A stretch of DNA of 54,002 bases from a virus: positions 1 through 54,002 of the IMG/VR virus record IMGVR_UViG_3300018481_000027. One strand, written 5' to 3'. A model generated the notes under the pieces. The model did not search any database, was not told the DNA's origin, and saw nothing but the letters and a program-made list of their open reading frames with translations. Positions 42,872-52,676 of the stretch are shown piece by piece. Position numbers and translations under genes: made by a program. Positions within the stretch are counted from its first letter, which is position 1, and each line of letters begins with the position of its first letter.

Positions 42872-45800
42872 TTACGACACCAGGCCCAGTCCCTCCTTGA
42901 CTTGTGAGAGCTGGTTCCTGGTCTGGCGGTAGATCTCAACATCCGACAACGCCTCAGGCGAGTAGTTGTTCTGCTCGTAGTTGAACGACACTCCGGCAGC
43001 GGCAGCTTCCTCTGCGGCTACTCGTTGGGCGGCGGAGACCTCCTGGGACACGGTGGAAGCCTGTCCGAAGGAAGCCGCGGCAGATATCGGCACCACGTTG
43101 GTCAGGTCGCTCAGCTTCTGGGCGTCCTTCTCGACGGTGGACAGATCCAGGACCGGTGTGATCGTAGGATCCATGTCGATGATTCCGCTCAACGCACTGG
43201 GCACCTTCGCCAGCGCGCTCTTGGTGGCGTCCACCAGGTTGTTCGCGGTGTTCGCCATCGTGGTCTTGACCGAAGCGCTTCCTTCGCTGAGACCCTGTGC
43301 CAGACCCTCCATCGTGAGACGGCCGATCTCCACAAATATCTGCGAAGGCGACTTCATCTTGAGACGCTTCCGGATGGCCTGGACCATCATCTTGGCCATG
43401 AAATCCATCTCGGCAGCCAGGTTCTGTCGCTCGCTCTTCAAGCCCTCAACGAGGCTCTTGGCTGCCTGGATACCTGCGTCGTAGAGCTCCTTGGAGGCAT
43501 TCTCGGCCAGCGTCTTGGACGCAGCCAGAAGCTCCTTGTCCAGAGTTCCGAGTTCCGCGATCGCGGTCTCTCCTCCGGCCAGAAGCCGTTCAGCGAACTC
43601 CTTACCAGCCAACCCCTCGTCGAGAAGCTTCCGGTAGGTGGTGTCATCCAACCCGGCCTCGCGCAACGCCGCCAGCGTCTCGGTGTACGACTTGGTCGCA
43701 TCGATCTGCGCTTGCAACGCATCGACGTAGTCCCAGACCATGGTCTCGGACTCCTTATCGATGGTCGGCGTCGCTGAATACTTGTCGGTATAGGACGAAA
43801 GTGCTTGGTCCTTATCCGACCTGAGTTTGTCGAGTGCCGACTTGGCCGCCTCGAGCTTCTTGGTGAGACTGTCATACTCACCCTTGAGCCCCATGAGCTT
43901 GCCCTTCTGGACAACCAGGCTTCCGATCAGCGTCCTCTGCGCGGATTCGGTTCGACGCAGAACCTCCTCGTTCCGGGCGATGGCCGCTTCCGCAGCTCGG
44001 ATCGCCTCGTAGTCGGGCTGAGCTTGGCTCCGCTCTTCGTCGAGGATTCTCTGGTTTTCCTGAATGGCCTTACGAGCGCCTCTTTGCGCTTCGTTGAGCT
44101 TGGTGTTCATCTCCTTGAACGCTCGGTTGACATCAGCCTGTCCACCGCGGAGGCCCTGTGCGAACCCCTTCATGGTGTCCTGGCCGATCTCCTCCATCAC
44201 CGTCGACGGAGAATGTACGCCGAGAACGGACTTGACCAACCCGACGAAACCCTTACCACTGGCTCCGAATGAGTTGTCGACGGCCTTCTTCGTTGCCGGG
44301 GCTTGCTTCTCGAGTCCCTTCTGGAAGCCGACCATCGTCATGACACCAATATCCATGAACACCTTGGACGGCGACTTGATACCGAGGAAGTTCTTGGCCT
44401 TGTCCACCGCGCCACCCATGACGTCGACGATTGCGTCCTTGATGGCGCCTCCGCCTTCGCTGATGGCCTTGGCAATAGCGTCGACGATGGCATCTCCGAC
44501 ACCCTTACCAGCCTTGATGAGCACATCGTCGTTCTCTCGAATCGAGCGCTCGAGCCCGTTGAGAAGGCGAATGACGGCCTTGAAGCCAATATCCGCCAAC
44601 CCCACCATGCCGTCGGCAATACCGTTCATAAACGCTCTAGCGACCGCAAGACCCTTGGTGACAAGCCTCGGAATCGCCTTCTGGATGCCGTCCAAGAAGC
44701 CCAGGATGATGTTGGTACCCGCGCGAATAAACCGCGGCACAGCCTGAGCGATAGCGTTCAAGAACCCGACGATCAGACGGACACCTGCCGCCGTGACCTT
44801 CGGAATTTGACGAGTCACCGCGTTGAGGAACGTGGTGATGATCTTGCCCACGGATTCGACGATGCGCCCAACGTTCTGGGCGACGCCTTGGAGGAACGTG
44901 ACCAGAAGGTCCGCACCAGCCTTGATCACCGCAGGTGCTTGCGCGGTGAGAGCTTGGAGGAACTTGGTGATGATCTCGGCCACCTTGGTGGTGATGGCGC
45001 CGATATTTTGCGAGAGCCCGTTGAGGAAACCCATCAACAACGTGACACCCGTTGCTATGAGCTTCGGCACGTTTTCGATCAGCACCTGGACGATGGAGTC
45101 CACCAATATGCCGATGGCGATGGCCAGCTTGGGAGCATTCTCGATGAGGAACAGAATGATCGTGTCGATGATGACGCCCAGAGCGACAACGACCTTGGGG
45201 AGCAGCTCCGTCAGCTGATCGACGATGCTCAGCAACCCCTTGACGAACTCGATGACGAGGGTTGGAATAAGCGCGACAAAGGCTGTCAACGCCGTGACCA
45301 TGACGGCCACACCCTTCCCACCGTCGGCACCCAGAAGCGACAGCGCCTTGGCGAACAGGAATACCGCTCCTGCTGTCACCACGAACGCCCCAGCCAAGGG
45401 CAACAACGCCACACCGAGAGCACTGAGCGGAGCGGCGGCCAGTGCACCCACTAGAGCGAGGGTGCCCAAAACCAGCGCAATCGCCATCAAGCCCTTGAAT
45501 ATGGTCGAGAACTTCAACTGCCCCATGAACGCCAATGTTGGCGCCAGGATGGCCAAGGCAGCTGCAGCTGCCAACAACGCAACCGAGCCGCCCAGCGTAC
45601 CTTGCATGAATATGAGGCCGACCGCCAGGATCCCCAGCGTCAGACCCAGAGCGGTGAGGCCCTTGATCAGGCCCCAGATGCTGATCCCGCCCATGATCTC
45701 GATGGCCTTGCCGATGGCGCTGAGTCCTATCCCGACAAGAATAAGCCCCGCTCCGATGGCGACCATGTTCGGCGGCATGAGCCACATAGCGATTCCGATG

Positions 45801-48730
45801 CCCGTGAGGGCAATCATCATCGAGCCGAGGCCCTTGATGATCGTCATGAAGTCCAGCTCGCCCATCTTCTTGATCGCTCCAGCGATGAACGACAGAGCGA
45901 TCCCCATGAGAATAAGACCGGCGGCGATGAGCGGAAGCGTCGAAGGCATCATGCTGACACCCAGAGCAATCCCACCCAGTGCGTCGACCAGGACGAAGAG
46001 TCCCTTGCCAATCTCGTCCCACGAGAGGCTGCCAAAAGCCATGATCGCGGCAGCGATGAGATTGAGTGCCACGCCAACCAGGATCAGACCAGCCGCGGTA
46101 ACAGGGAGCGTCGGGGGCATCAACAACATGCCCGCGGCAATCGCTGCAAGACCGCCAGCCACTCCGGTCAGACCCTTCCCGATGTCCTCCCAGCTCATGG
46201 TGGCGAATATCTTCATCGCCGCCGAGAGGATGAGTACCGCGGTAGCCACACCGATCAGACCGGCCGCAATGACCGGGAGCTGCAAGACTCCCATCTTGCC
46301 CATGCCGGTGGTCATCAACTTCAGGGCGCCCATGAGCTCGGCGAGACCAATGGCCACAGCGGTCATCGCCTTGGCCATCTTATCCCCATCGATGGTGGAG
46401 AGAACGTAGATACCGGCCGCCAGAATCGCGATAGCTCCAGCGATGGCCAGCAGAGCTTCGGCGTGAAGCTTGCTCTGCATAGCTTCCATCTTTCCGGTGA
46501 AGCTGCCGATCAACTCGTTGACTCCCCCGAGGGATTCGCTGAGTGAACCGAGAACACCTCCGCCGCCCAATGCCTTCTTGAGCATGATGAATATACCACC
46601 AATGAACCCCGTCTGCAGAGCTTGCAAGGCAGTATTGAAGTCGAAGTTCTCGAACGCCTGAGCGAGAATATCGCCGAGACCCTTGAGCTTCTCGACCACG
46701 CCGGAGAACCACGGTTCGAGGACATTCTTAGCCGCCTCAAACGCGCCGACCAATTTCTGCCAAGCGTTCTTGACGTTCATGACCAGCCGCTCAACCGGCG
46801 TGAGCACCTTGCCAAACTTCAGAAGCTCTTCCCGCCTGTCCATCAACGGACGAGTATCTTCACCGCCGCCACCGAACAGGCTGGCAAAGGCTGAGGCGAG
46901 ATTCTGAATAACCCGCAGCGGAGCTTGGAGAATTGCCGAGAGACCGTTGAAGAATCCCTCGAGCAACCTGCCTTCGACCAGAGCATCCCGGATCGATACC
47001 ACGAAGTCCGCGATGTTGGCGACGAATTCCAGGAATCCGCCGGAGCCTTTTCCGACTACGCCAAGGAGGTCACCGATAACTCCAGCCAACTGCTTGATGA
47101 TCTCCCAGCCGATGTCGACGACTGCGAAGAGCCCCGCAAATATCCGCTGAAGCCGGTCCAACAACTCTGGAGACGGCGTCAGCTTTGACATCAACTCACC
47201 AAACGCCAAGGTGAGATCGAACAGTTGAGCGCTGGTCGTCGGCGGGAAGATCTGCCGGAAGCCGTCCTTGACGGCACTGAGAACCTTCGACAGATTGTCC
47301 CAGGCGATGGTAATGCCGTCGATGAGGGCCTGTCGACCCCCCATGTCGCTCCAACCCTTCAGGAGCTCGTTACGGGCATCCGACGTCTTGTTGACGAACC
47401 CGTTGATGAAGTTCGACATCGCCGTGAAGGTCTTCTTGGCCTGCTCGAAGTCACCGAAGACCAGCTCGAACGTCTTCGCCCACCCGGAACCGATCGTTTC
47501 CCGAGCAATATCGAAGACCTGCGAGATGTTCTTGACCTCGGTGGCCGCAGCCTTGGCCGTCTTGGCCTGCTGCATGATCGCCTTGGCCTGATTCGCGCTG
47601 AAGCCCTGAGCGATGAGATCGGCTTCCTTCATGTCGCCCGTGAAGTTCTTCAGCGTGGTCGTGAGAACCTCGGACGTCAGCCAGGACTCTTCGCCCGGCT
47701 TGGCCATGATGGAGTTGCGGAAATTCTCGCCGTTGATCGTGGCCTTACCGGTGGCCTTGTCGATCTTGACGGCGCCCTTCTCGATTGAGCCCATGGTCTC
47801 GGCCGTACGCATGAGCGCCTTCTGGAAGACGGCACCACCCATACCAGCGTTGACCACTGAGTTCCAGTCCTGAAGACCCACCCGACCCGCGGCGATGGCC
47901 TGAGACAGCTGATACATGGCTGTGGAGGCCTGCTGTGAGTTCGAGCCCGAGAGCGCCGCAAGGTTCGCAATACCCTTGATCGACTGGGTTGAAGTCTCGA
48001 GATCCACACCGGCGGCCGTGAAGGTACCGATGTTCTTCGCCATCTCGGAGAAGTTGTAGATCGTCTGGTCCGAGTACTCGTTCAACTCGCCCAGATGCTG
48101 TTTGACCGCTTCCAGACCCGAGACCTGCTGACCCTCGGTGTTAGCGAGAATCGTCTGGATCGAGCTGAGATTGGTCTTGTACTCCTCGAAACCCTGCTGT
48201 GCCGGACCGAGAGCGAACGATTTGGCGAAAGCGGCGCCCTTCATCGCTGCCTGAGAAGCGATGTTACCCAGCGCCACTGTGGCGACACCCTGGAGCATGG
48301 TGAACTTGTTAGCGACGATGTCCAGCGCCGAAGTCAGACCCCTCAGCTCGACCTGTTGAGAAGCCTTCTCGATATCGCTGAAGGTCGAACCAGCACCGAG
48401 CTGATCAAGCTTGGCCTGAGTTTTATCAATCGCCTTGCCCGTACCTTCGAGCGTGACCTTGTTGCTGGCCCTCTCGATCTCGCTGAACCCGTCAGACGAG
48501 CCCTTGCCGAATATGCTGAGCTTGGCCTTGAGCTTGTCCAGCGCCGACATGGGGCCTTGAAGGGTGACCTTGTTGGCCGCCGCTTCGATGTTCGCCAGTC
48601 CTTGGGTCGAACCGATGTTCTTGATCGCCACATCCAGCTTGCCCAACGTCGTCATGGTCTGCGCCACGCGCTGTTCGAAAACCTGATTCTCGAACGCCAT
48701 TGAGACGACACGCTCATCGATGGTCGGCAC
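42872..48730 (-). CDS. Tape measure protein (1952 aa)
   Basis: GTG at 48730 chosen because GGAAGGAGGTGACCAGGTA precedes it and it overlaps the upstream stop (TAGTG). N-terminal ~38-residue repeats (ANKVTLQGPMSALDKLKAKL and variants). A tape-measure domain (~160-400) follows with GTFTAAGVDLETSTQSIKGIA. A long hydrophobic middle carries ~58-residue repeats (SWEDIGKGLTGVAGGLAAI...). Amphipathic repeats of the type PKVIKAGxxLLxxFLNGI come next. Three copies of an SPS-x-V-F-x-x-I-G-x2-T-M-x-G motif and a coiled coil (~1550-1650) complete it. It fixes tail length (about 290 nm at 0.15 nm per residue; inference) and may assist DNA entry. Confidence 0.95.
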   Translation of the reverse strand: MPTIDERVVSMAFENQVFEQRVAQTMTTLGKLDVAIKNIGSTQGLANIEAAANKVTLQGPMSALDKLKAKLSIFGKGSSDGFSEIERASNKVTLEGTGKAIDKTQAKLDQLGAGSTFSDIEKASQQVELRGLTSALDIVANKFTMLQGVATVALGNIASQAAMKGAAFAKSFALGPAQQGFEEYKTNLSSIQTILANTEGQQVSGLEAVKQHLGELNEYSDQTIYNFSEMAKNIGTFTAAGVDLETSTQSIKGIANLAALSGSNSQQASTAMYQLSQAIAAGRVGLQDWNSVVNAGMGGAVFQKALMRTAETMGSIEKGAVKIDKATGKATINGENFRNSIMAKPGEESWLTSEVLTTTLKNFTGDMKEADLIAQGFSANQAKAIMQQAKTAKAAATEVKNISQVFDIARETIGSGWAKTFELVFGDFEQAKKTFTAMSNFINGFVNKTSDARNELLKGWSDMGGRQALIDGITIAWDNLSKVLSAVKDGFRQIFPPTTSAQLFDLTLAFGELMSKLTPSPELLDRLQRIFAGLFAVVDIGWEIIKQLAGVIGDLLGVVGKGSGGFLEFVANIADFVVSIRDALVEGRLLEGFFNGLSAILQAPLRVIQNLASAFASLFGGGGEDTRPLMDRREELLKFGKVLTPVERLVMNVKNAWQKLVGAFEAAKNVLEPWFSGVVEKLKGLGDILAQAFENFDFNTALQALQTGFIGGIFIMLKKALGGGGVLGSLSESLGGVNELIGSFTGKMEAMQSKLHAEALLAIAGAIAILAAGIYVLSTIDGDKMAKAMTAVAIGLAELMGALKLMTTGMGKMGVLQLPVIAAGLIGVATAVLILSAAMKIFATMSWEDIGKGLTGVAGGLAAIAAGMLLMPPTLPVTAAGLILVGVALNLIAAAIMAFGSLSWDEIGKGLFVLVDALGGIALGVSMMPSTLPLIAAGLILMGIALSFIAGAIKKMGELDFMTIIKGLGSMMIALTGIGIAMWLMPPNMVAIGAGLILVGIGLSAIGKAIEIMGGISIWGLIKGLTALGLTLGILAVGLIFMQGTLGGSVALLAAAAALAILAPTLAFMGQLKFSTIFKGLMAIALVLGTLALVGALAAAPLSALGVALLPLAGAFVVTAGAVFLFAKALSLLGADGGKGVAVMVTALTAFVALIPTLVIEFVKGLLSIVDQLTELLPKVVVALGVIIDTIILFLIENAPKLAIAIGILVDSIVQVLIENVPKLIATGVTLLMGFLNGLSQNIGAITTKVAEIITKFLQALTAQAPAVIKAGADLLVTFLQGVAQNVGRIVESVGKIITTFLNAVTRQIPKVTAAGVRLIVGFLNAIAQAVPRFIRAGTNIILGFLDGIQKAIPRLVTKGLAVARAFMNGIADGMVGLADIGFKAVIRLLNGLERSIRENDDVLIKAGKGVGDAIVDAIAKAISEGGGAIKDAIVDVMGGAVDKAKNFLGIKSPSKVFMDIGVMTMVGFQKGLEKQAPATKKAVDNSFGASGKGFVGLVKSVLGVHSPSTVMEEIGQDTMKGFAQGLRGGQADVNRAFKEMNTKLNEAQRGARKAIQENQRILDEERSQAQPDYEAIRAAEAAIARNEEVLRRTESAQRTLIGSLVVQKGKLMGLKGEYDSLTKKLEAAKSALDKLRSDKDQALSSYTDKYSATPTIDKESETMVWDYVDALQAQIDATKSYTETLAALREAGLDDTTYRKLLDEGLAGKEFAERLLAGGETAIAELGTLDKELLAASKTLAENASKELYDAGIQAAKSLVEGLKSERQNLAAEMDFMAKMMVQAIRKRLKMKSPSQIFVEIGRLTMEGLAQGLSEGSASVKTTMANTANNLVDATKSALAKVPSALSGIIDMDPTITPVLDLSTVEKDAQKLSDLTNVVPISAAASFGQASTVSQEVSAAQRVAAEEAAAAGVSFNYEQNNYSPEALSDVEIYRQTRNQLSQVKEGLGLVS

Positions 48731-49116
48731 TACCTGGTCACCTCCTTCCACATGTCGTTCACCATTTGGTCAAATATCGGCCGCATGGCGGGGTTGATGT
48801 AGTCACGCCCTTCGACCCAACCACCGGTGCGGGTGGCGTGGCCGTACTGGAGAATCGCGGCGATCGAGACCCGTCCCGGATCTTCCACATGTCCGTTGTA
48901 CCAGTGGATAGCGAAATATCCCGGTCGGTTGACAATCTCGTAGTACCACGATTCGGAAGTCACAGCTGAATCCACCGGCGTAGCGCTCTTGAGCGCAGTC
49001 ACCCCGATAGGTCCATACTTCTCAAGCACTCGGAACTGCTCCCGGTTCCCCATACGCGTCAAAAATGACAGCGTCTTGTCGAAGGAGCCGCGAGACGTCA
49101 CCTTGATCATTCCCAC
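48730..49116 (-). CDS. HK97 gp10-like tail protein (128 aa)
   Basis: FLTRMGNREQFRVLEKYGPIGVTALKSATPVDSAVTSESWYYEIV...AAILQYGHATRTGGWVEGRDYINPAM matches the gp10-like tail completion pattern (P-V-D-S/T-G then HHATR-type loop). Located just before the tape measure, overlapping it. Confidence 0.75.
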   Translation of the reverse strand: MGMIKVTSRGSFDKTLSFLTRMGNREQFRVLEKYGPIGVTALKSATPVDSAVTSESWYYEIVNRPGYFAIHWYNGHVEDPGRVSIAAILQYGHATRTGGWVEGRDYINPAMRPIFDQMVNDMWKEVTR

Positions 49117-49129
49117 GGCTCCTCCTTTC

Positions 49130-50431
49130 TCAGTCGAGCTTCATCAGGCGAAGCAGTACGACTCCTTTGTCCGAATATGTCAGAGCATCAGAGCCGTAGG
49201 GGAGCTTGCGTTTGGCCCTCGCTCCTCCCCCTCCTCCGGGAACCACGATGATCTGGGAAGGAACAACCACTTCCTCGATCAGTTCACCGGTGTTGTAGTC
49301 GTACGTACGACGAATATCGACCCAGGCTGACGTCTCCTGGCCTTTCCCGTAGACCGTGGTGTCTATGTAGGAGAACGATCCCTTACCGCCTCGGGTAGGC
49401 GGAGTCGTAGAACCCGGGGTTATCGGCGCTCCAGAATGACCAGTACTGGGAACGTTCTTACCACCACGCCCGCCACCGCCGCCCTGACCGATGACTCCGT
49501 TCCAGGTACCGTCAAGACCATTGGCTGTGTTGTTGCTACCGGCAGCTCCTCCTCCAGCCTCGAGTCGATCGCCGACACCGCCAGCGCCACCAGCTCGGTC
49601 TTCTACGAGAACGCCCCCCACCCACTTCACAGCGGGGTTACCACCCTTGCCGCCTGACGCTCGACAAATATCACCGAACGCCGACGCACCGCCATCTCCT
49701 CCTAGCGCTGGCGGGTAGAAGCTGGGATGTGGTTCAGGGTAGCGCTCCTGCGTATCGGGTATATACGATTGATATGGAGAAGGCGTCAACGGGCCGTCGA
49801 CTTGTGTCTGACCGTAACCGGCATCAACCCCCGCTTGACCCACGAGCACCGGACACTCCTCAGGCAGCTCTTCCAGCTCACCAGCCGCTACATGCATTCC
49901 ACCGCCACCGCCTCCGCCGCCGATAGCGCTGGCGCTCGGCGACATATACGGCGTCTTGTAGGTATAGACCGGAAGTAGGTGTGTGGGGTTGTAGTACTCG
50001 ACGTACTGCGCGTGAGTGAACGGCCACCCGTAGTCCACTCCCGGAACTCCACCAACCGGATAGTTGGGGTTTCCCGGAATATAGACCGTGGTGTAGTAGT
50101 CGGTGTAGAAGTTCTTGGGTGGATTCAACTGAGAATCCCAGTAGGCCAACTGTGCAAGGTGCGCGTTCCAGTCCGCCGGAGATGCCACCTCGTAGGTATG
50201 CGCGGTAGGGAATACGATCCCCCCACCTACGCTGCCACCGAGACCCCCTGCGCCACCGATGCACCAGACTTCGTAGTGGGTATACCCGAGGCTGGTATAC
50301 GCCTCCTTCACGAACGGTACTCCATCCTCGAGTAACAGCTCCACAGTAGGTCGCTCGCCGGAAGCGTTGGGATCCGGCAAGGATATGGTCGGGATCGGAT
50401 CTCCGTAACCAGCGAGAAGAAGACGACTCAT
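49130..50431 (-). CDS. Glycine-rich minor tail protein (433 aa)
   Basis: Gly-rich low-complexity segments (SAIGGGGGGGGMHVAAGE; GQGGGGGRGGKNVP; VPGGGGGARAKR) interrupted by Tyr/Pro-rich stretches. Glycine-rich loops are common in tail adhesins that form polyglycine-II bundles. Receptor recognition is therefore likely but unproven. It overlaps the second tail-tube gene. Confidence 0.7.
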   Translation of the reverse strand: MSRLLLAGYGDPIPTISLPDPNASGERPTVELLLEDGVPFVKEAYTSLGYTHYEVWCIGGAGGLGGSVGGGIVFPTAHTYEVASPADWNAHLAQLAYWDSQLNPPKNFYTDYYTTVYIPGNPNYPVGGVPGVDYGWPFTHAQYVEYYNPTHLLPVYTYKTPYMSPSASAIGGGGGGGGMHVAAGELEELPEECPVLVGQAGVDAGYGQTQVDGPLTPSPYQSYIPDTQERYPEPHPSFYPPALGGDGGASAFGDICRASGGKGGNPAVKWVGGVLVEDRAGGAGGVGDRLEAGGGAAGSNNTANGLDGTWNGVIGQGGGGGRGGKNVPSTGHSGAPITPGSTTPPTRGGKGSFSYIDTTVYGKGQETSAWVDIRRTYDYNTGELIEEVVVPSQIIVVPGGGGGARAKRKLPYGSDALTYSDKGVVLLRLMKLD

Positions 50432-51063
50432 GCCGGAACCATCGCCAAAAGATCGACAATATCGGGGAGCACGGGATCAGCGTCTTCAGTCCCGTAGATG
50501 AGCTCCTCGATGCTAGTGAGGAGATACTCATCGATGAGACGAGAGTCAAGCGAAATATGACTCGTCGGCCGGATGCCGAACATCGTCGCCGGAGTTCCCG
50601 TCAAGTTGAAGTCGAATGGCTTGAAATTGACGGAATCGCTAATCGTCTCGAACGCCGCGTCGGCCTGGACAGCCAATACGTTGTAGACGATGTGAAGTTT
50701 GTAACCGTGCTCCTGGCCTTCGGTGTCGTTACCGACCAGTGTCCGATAGGCCAGATGGAAGCTTTTTGCGGATTGGTCATGCAGAAATACCCCAGGGGCG
50801 TACTGCGGGTTCCCGAGGAGCCCATCAAGTTCGTCCGGATATGTAAACGCCGAAAGCGTCGCCGCGTATGAACCCGGAATGTGATGGTCAAGATACTTCA
50901 CCCCGTCGAGGTAGTACGACTTGACTTCGCGAGACTTGACCTCGTTGACCGAAGTCAACCCATTCCAAGGAACGGCACCTCCCTCTCGTAGATAGAGGAC
51001 GCCGCGATCGATGCCAGTCTGATACCGGCGGTCACCCACCTTGTCCCACTCAAGTGCGGTCAT
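50428..51063 (-). CDS. Second tail-tube protein, paralogue of major tail protein (211 aa)
   Basis: MTALEWDKVGDRRYQTGIDRG mirrors MTVLQWDQVGERLYETGVDHG of the gene at 51773. Further shared blocks are VPWNGLT, AFTYPDE, YRTLVGNDTEGQEHGYKLH and ISLDSR/LTIDST. It lacks the C-terminal ~70-residue domain of the major protein. Position after the chaperone gene suggests a tail-tip or alternative tube subunit; inference. Confidence 0.85.
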   Translation of the reverse strand: MTALEWDKVGDRRYQTGIDRGVLYLREGGAVPWNGLTSVNEVKSREVKSYYLDGVKYLDHHIPGSYAATLSAFTYPDELDGLLGNPQYAPGVFLHDQSAKSFHLAYRTLVGNDTEGQEHGYKLHIVYNVLAVQADAAFETISDSVNFKPFDFNLTGTPATMFGIRPTSHISLDSRLIDEYLLTSIEELIYGTEDADPVLPDIVDLLAMVPA

Positions 51064-51075
51064 GCGGCCTCCTTT

Positions 51076-51618
51076 CTATCCCTTTGTACCCAACTGCGAC
51101 TTACGTCGGGCGTTGAGTTCTCGGTTGTGAGCGGCGATTTCTCTACGACCCATCTTCTTCGGCTTGGACTGCTTGATGTTGCAGATCCGGATAAGGGTGA
51201 ACAGCCGATTCAAATGCCATTCTTCACACTCGAACGGAATGTGAAACACCGTCATCCAGTAGTAGATGAGCTCTGCCGTGATGACCTCGCGGGAAGCTGG
51301 AGCCCCAGGCTGCTCCGAGAACCAGGTAGCCGTCATCTTGGCTTCGATGTAGGCGTTTACGGCTTCCAGATTCTCTTTAGAAAGCTTGTCCAGAAAATCC
51401 CCCGGGGGGTTTTTGGCCAAAACCATGCACTGAACGTAGTCCAGAACCTCTTCCGGCGTCTTAGTTTCTTTGCCCAAAAAGGGCTTTTCGTGTTTTGACT
51501 CCCATTTTGAAAGGGAAACCAGGGAATGCTCCAGTTGGAGCTCGAAGCCGCCCTCGTCAACGAATTCCTGCTTTTCGTCATCGAATGACTGCGTTCCTCC
51601 AACTGTTATGGTGAGCAT
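51076..51618 (-). CDS. Tail assembly chaperone
   Basis: 180 residues: FELQLEHSLVSLSKWESKHEKPFLGK...VLDYVQCMVL...YIEAKMTATWF...ELIYYWMTVFHIPFECEEWHLNRLFTLIRICN. This matches the actinophage chaperone pattern between major tail protein and tape measure. No clear -1 frameshift product is seen, although a CCCCCC-GGGGG slippery-looking stretch lies near 51400. Basic tail (KPKKMGRREIAAHNREL). Confidence 0.8.
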   Translation of the reverse strand: MLTITVGGTQSFDDEKQEFVDEGGFELQLEHSLVSLSKWESKHEKPFLGKETKTPEEVLDYVQCMVLAKNPPGDFLDKLSKENLEAVNAYIEAKMTATWFSEQPGAPASREVITAELIYYWMTVFHIPFECEEWHLNRLFTLIRICNIKQSKPKKMGRREIAAHNRELNARRKSQLGTKG

Positions 51619-51639
51619 TCCCTGGTCCTCCTTTCATCT

Positions 51640-51757
51640 TTAGTTGTGCACGCGGTAGTCCGGTTACGACTTCTCCCGCCGCTTCAACAACCCCGGAGAG
51701 TAGTAGGATCGTTTCGACGACACCCCGCGACCTTTACCTGGGAGTCACGACTGCGTG
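51640..51757 (-). promoter_or_regulatory. Long-range inverted repeat between major tail protein and chaperone genes
   Basis: TGTGCACGC at one end pairs perfectly with GCGTGCACA at the other, enclosing ~100 nt of gene-free sequence that can fold further. It may adjust the large expression difference between tube protein and chaperone. Confidence 0.55.
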
Positions 51758-51772
51758 CACATTTGGCGCCGA

Positions 51773-52660
51773 CTAGACCGGGTTCTGGAACGTCCAGCGA
51801 TCGTCGCCGGACAGGTCGAAACCCGCCAGAGCCGTGGCCCGGACCGTTGCCTGCGCTCCCTCGGCGAGAGCGGGCTGGGCACCCGGGGCCCGGTTGGCGT
51901 TGCCGACCTTCCACTGAACGCCGACGACGTTCGGGAGGGTGATGACGCCGGTGGCCTCGACGAACGTCGGCTGGTTGGCCGCGAGAGTCAGGTCGACCTC
52001 GACCACGCCACCCTCGAAGATGGCGATGACCTCGTCGGGGCTGGGCAGACGGGCGTCGTCGACGTCGGTACCGAACAGGATGTCCTCGAGCTGCTCGAGG
52101 GCGTCCGGATCCGACTTGGTGGAGTCGATCGTGAGGACGGAGGTCGGCTTCCGGTCGGTGACCGGGACCGGCGTGGTCGAGAACTCCCACGAAAGCGCTG
52201 CCGCTTCGGGCGAATCGTTGACCGTCGCGTACGCACGCTCCGACGGCGAGGCCTGCGCGCCGTAGATGAGGTGCAGCTTGTAGCCGTGCTCCGTGCCCTC
52301 GGTGTCGTTGCCCACGAGCGAGCGGTAGACCAGGCCGAAGGGACGTCGTCCCTGCTGCCCGACCAGCACGCCCGCGGCGGGCTCGTCCGAGCCGTCGTTC
52401 TGGCCGAACTCGTCCGGGTACGTGAAGGCCTCGATCGTGCCGCCGAACTCCTCGGCCGAGATGAGGTTCACGTAGACGATGTTGTCCGCGTACTGCTTGT
52501 TCGACTCGGCTCCCGAAGGCGACTCCGTGACGGTCGTGAGACCGTTCCACGGAACGCCGTCGACGAACTGGCCGTTCTCGTCGATCTGGTAGAGGACACC
52601 GTGGTCGACGCCGGTCTCGTAGAGACGCTCGCCCACCTGGTCCCACTGCAGGACTGTCAT
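51773..52660 (-). CDS. Major tail (tube) protein with C-terminal Ig-like domain (295 aa)
   Basis: Tube domain about 1-215 (see paralogue 50428). The C-terminal ~70 residues (PTFVEATGVITLPNVVGVQWKV...ATALAGFDLSGDDRWTFQNPV) look like an exposed beta-sandwich similar to the end of the capsid protein. High GC and absence of the ATATT word suggest a strongly expressed, codon-optimised gene. Confidence 0.85.
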   Translation of the reverse strand: MTVLQWDQVGERLYETGVDHGVLYQIDENGQFVDGVPWNGLTTVTESPSGAESNKQYADNIVYVNLISAEEFGGTIEAFTYPDEFGQNDGSDEPAAGVLVGQQGRRPFGLVYRSLVGNDTEGTEHGYKLHLIYGAQASPSERAYATVNDSPEAAALSWEFSTTPVPVTDRKPTSVLTIDSTKSDPDALEQLEDILFGTDVDDARLPSPDEVIAIFEGGVVEVDLTLAANQPTFVEATGVITLPNVVGVQWKVGNANRAPGAQPALAEGAQATVRATALAGFDLSGDDRWTFQNPV

Positions 52661-52676
52661 GCTCAGGGGCTCCTTT

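Noticed and set aside
45225-46409. Long + strand ORFs across the tape measure gene
   Set aside because: Antisense shadows of a GC-rich repetitive gene; low-complexity products and no start signals.
51390-51420. Programmed frameshift in the tail assembly chaperone
   Set aside because: The C/G-rich run looks slippery but the alternative frames close quickly and do not yield a chaperone extension; a single-ORF chaperone fits better.
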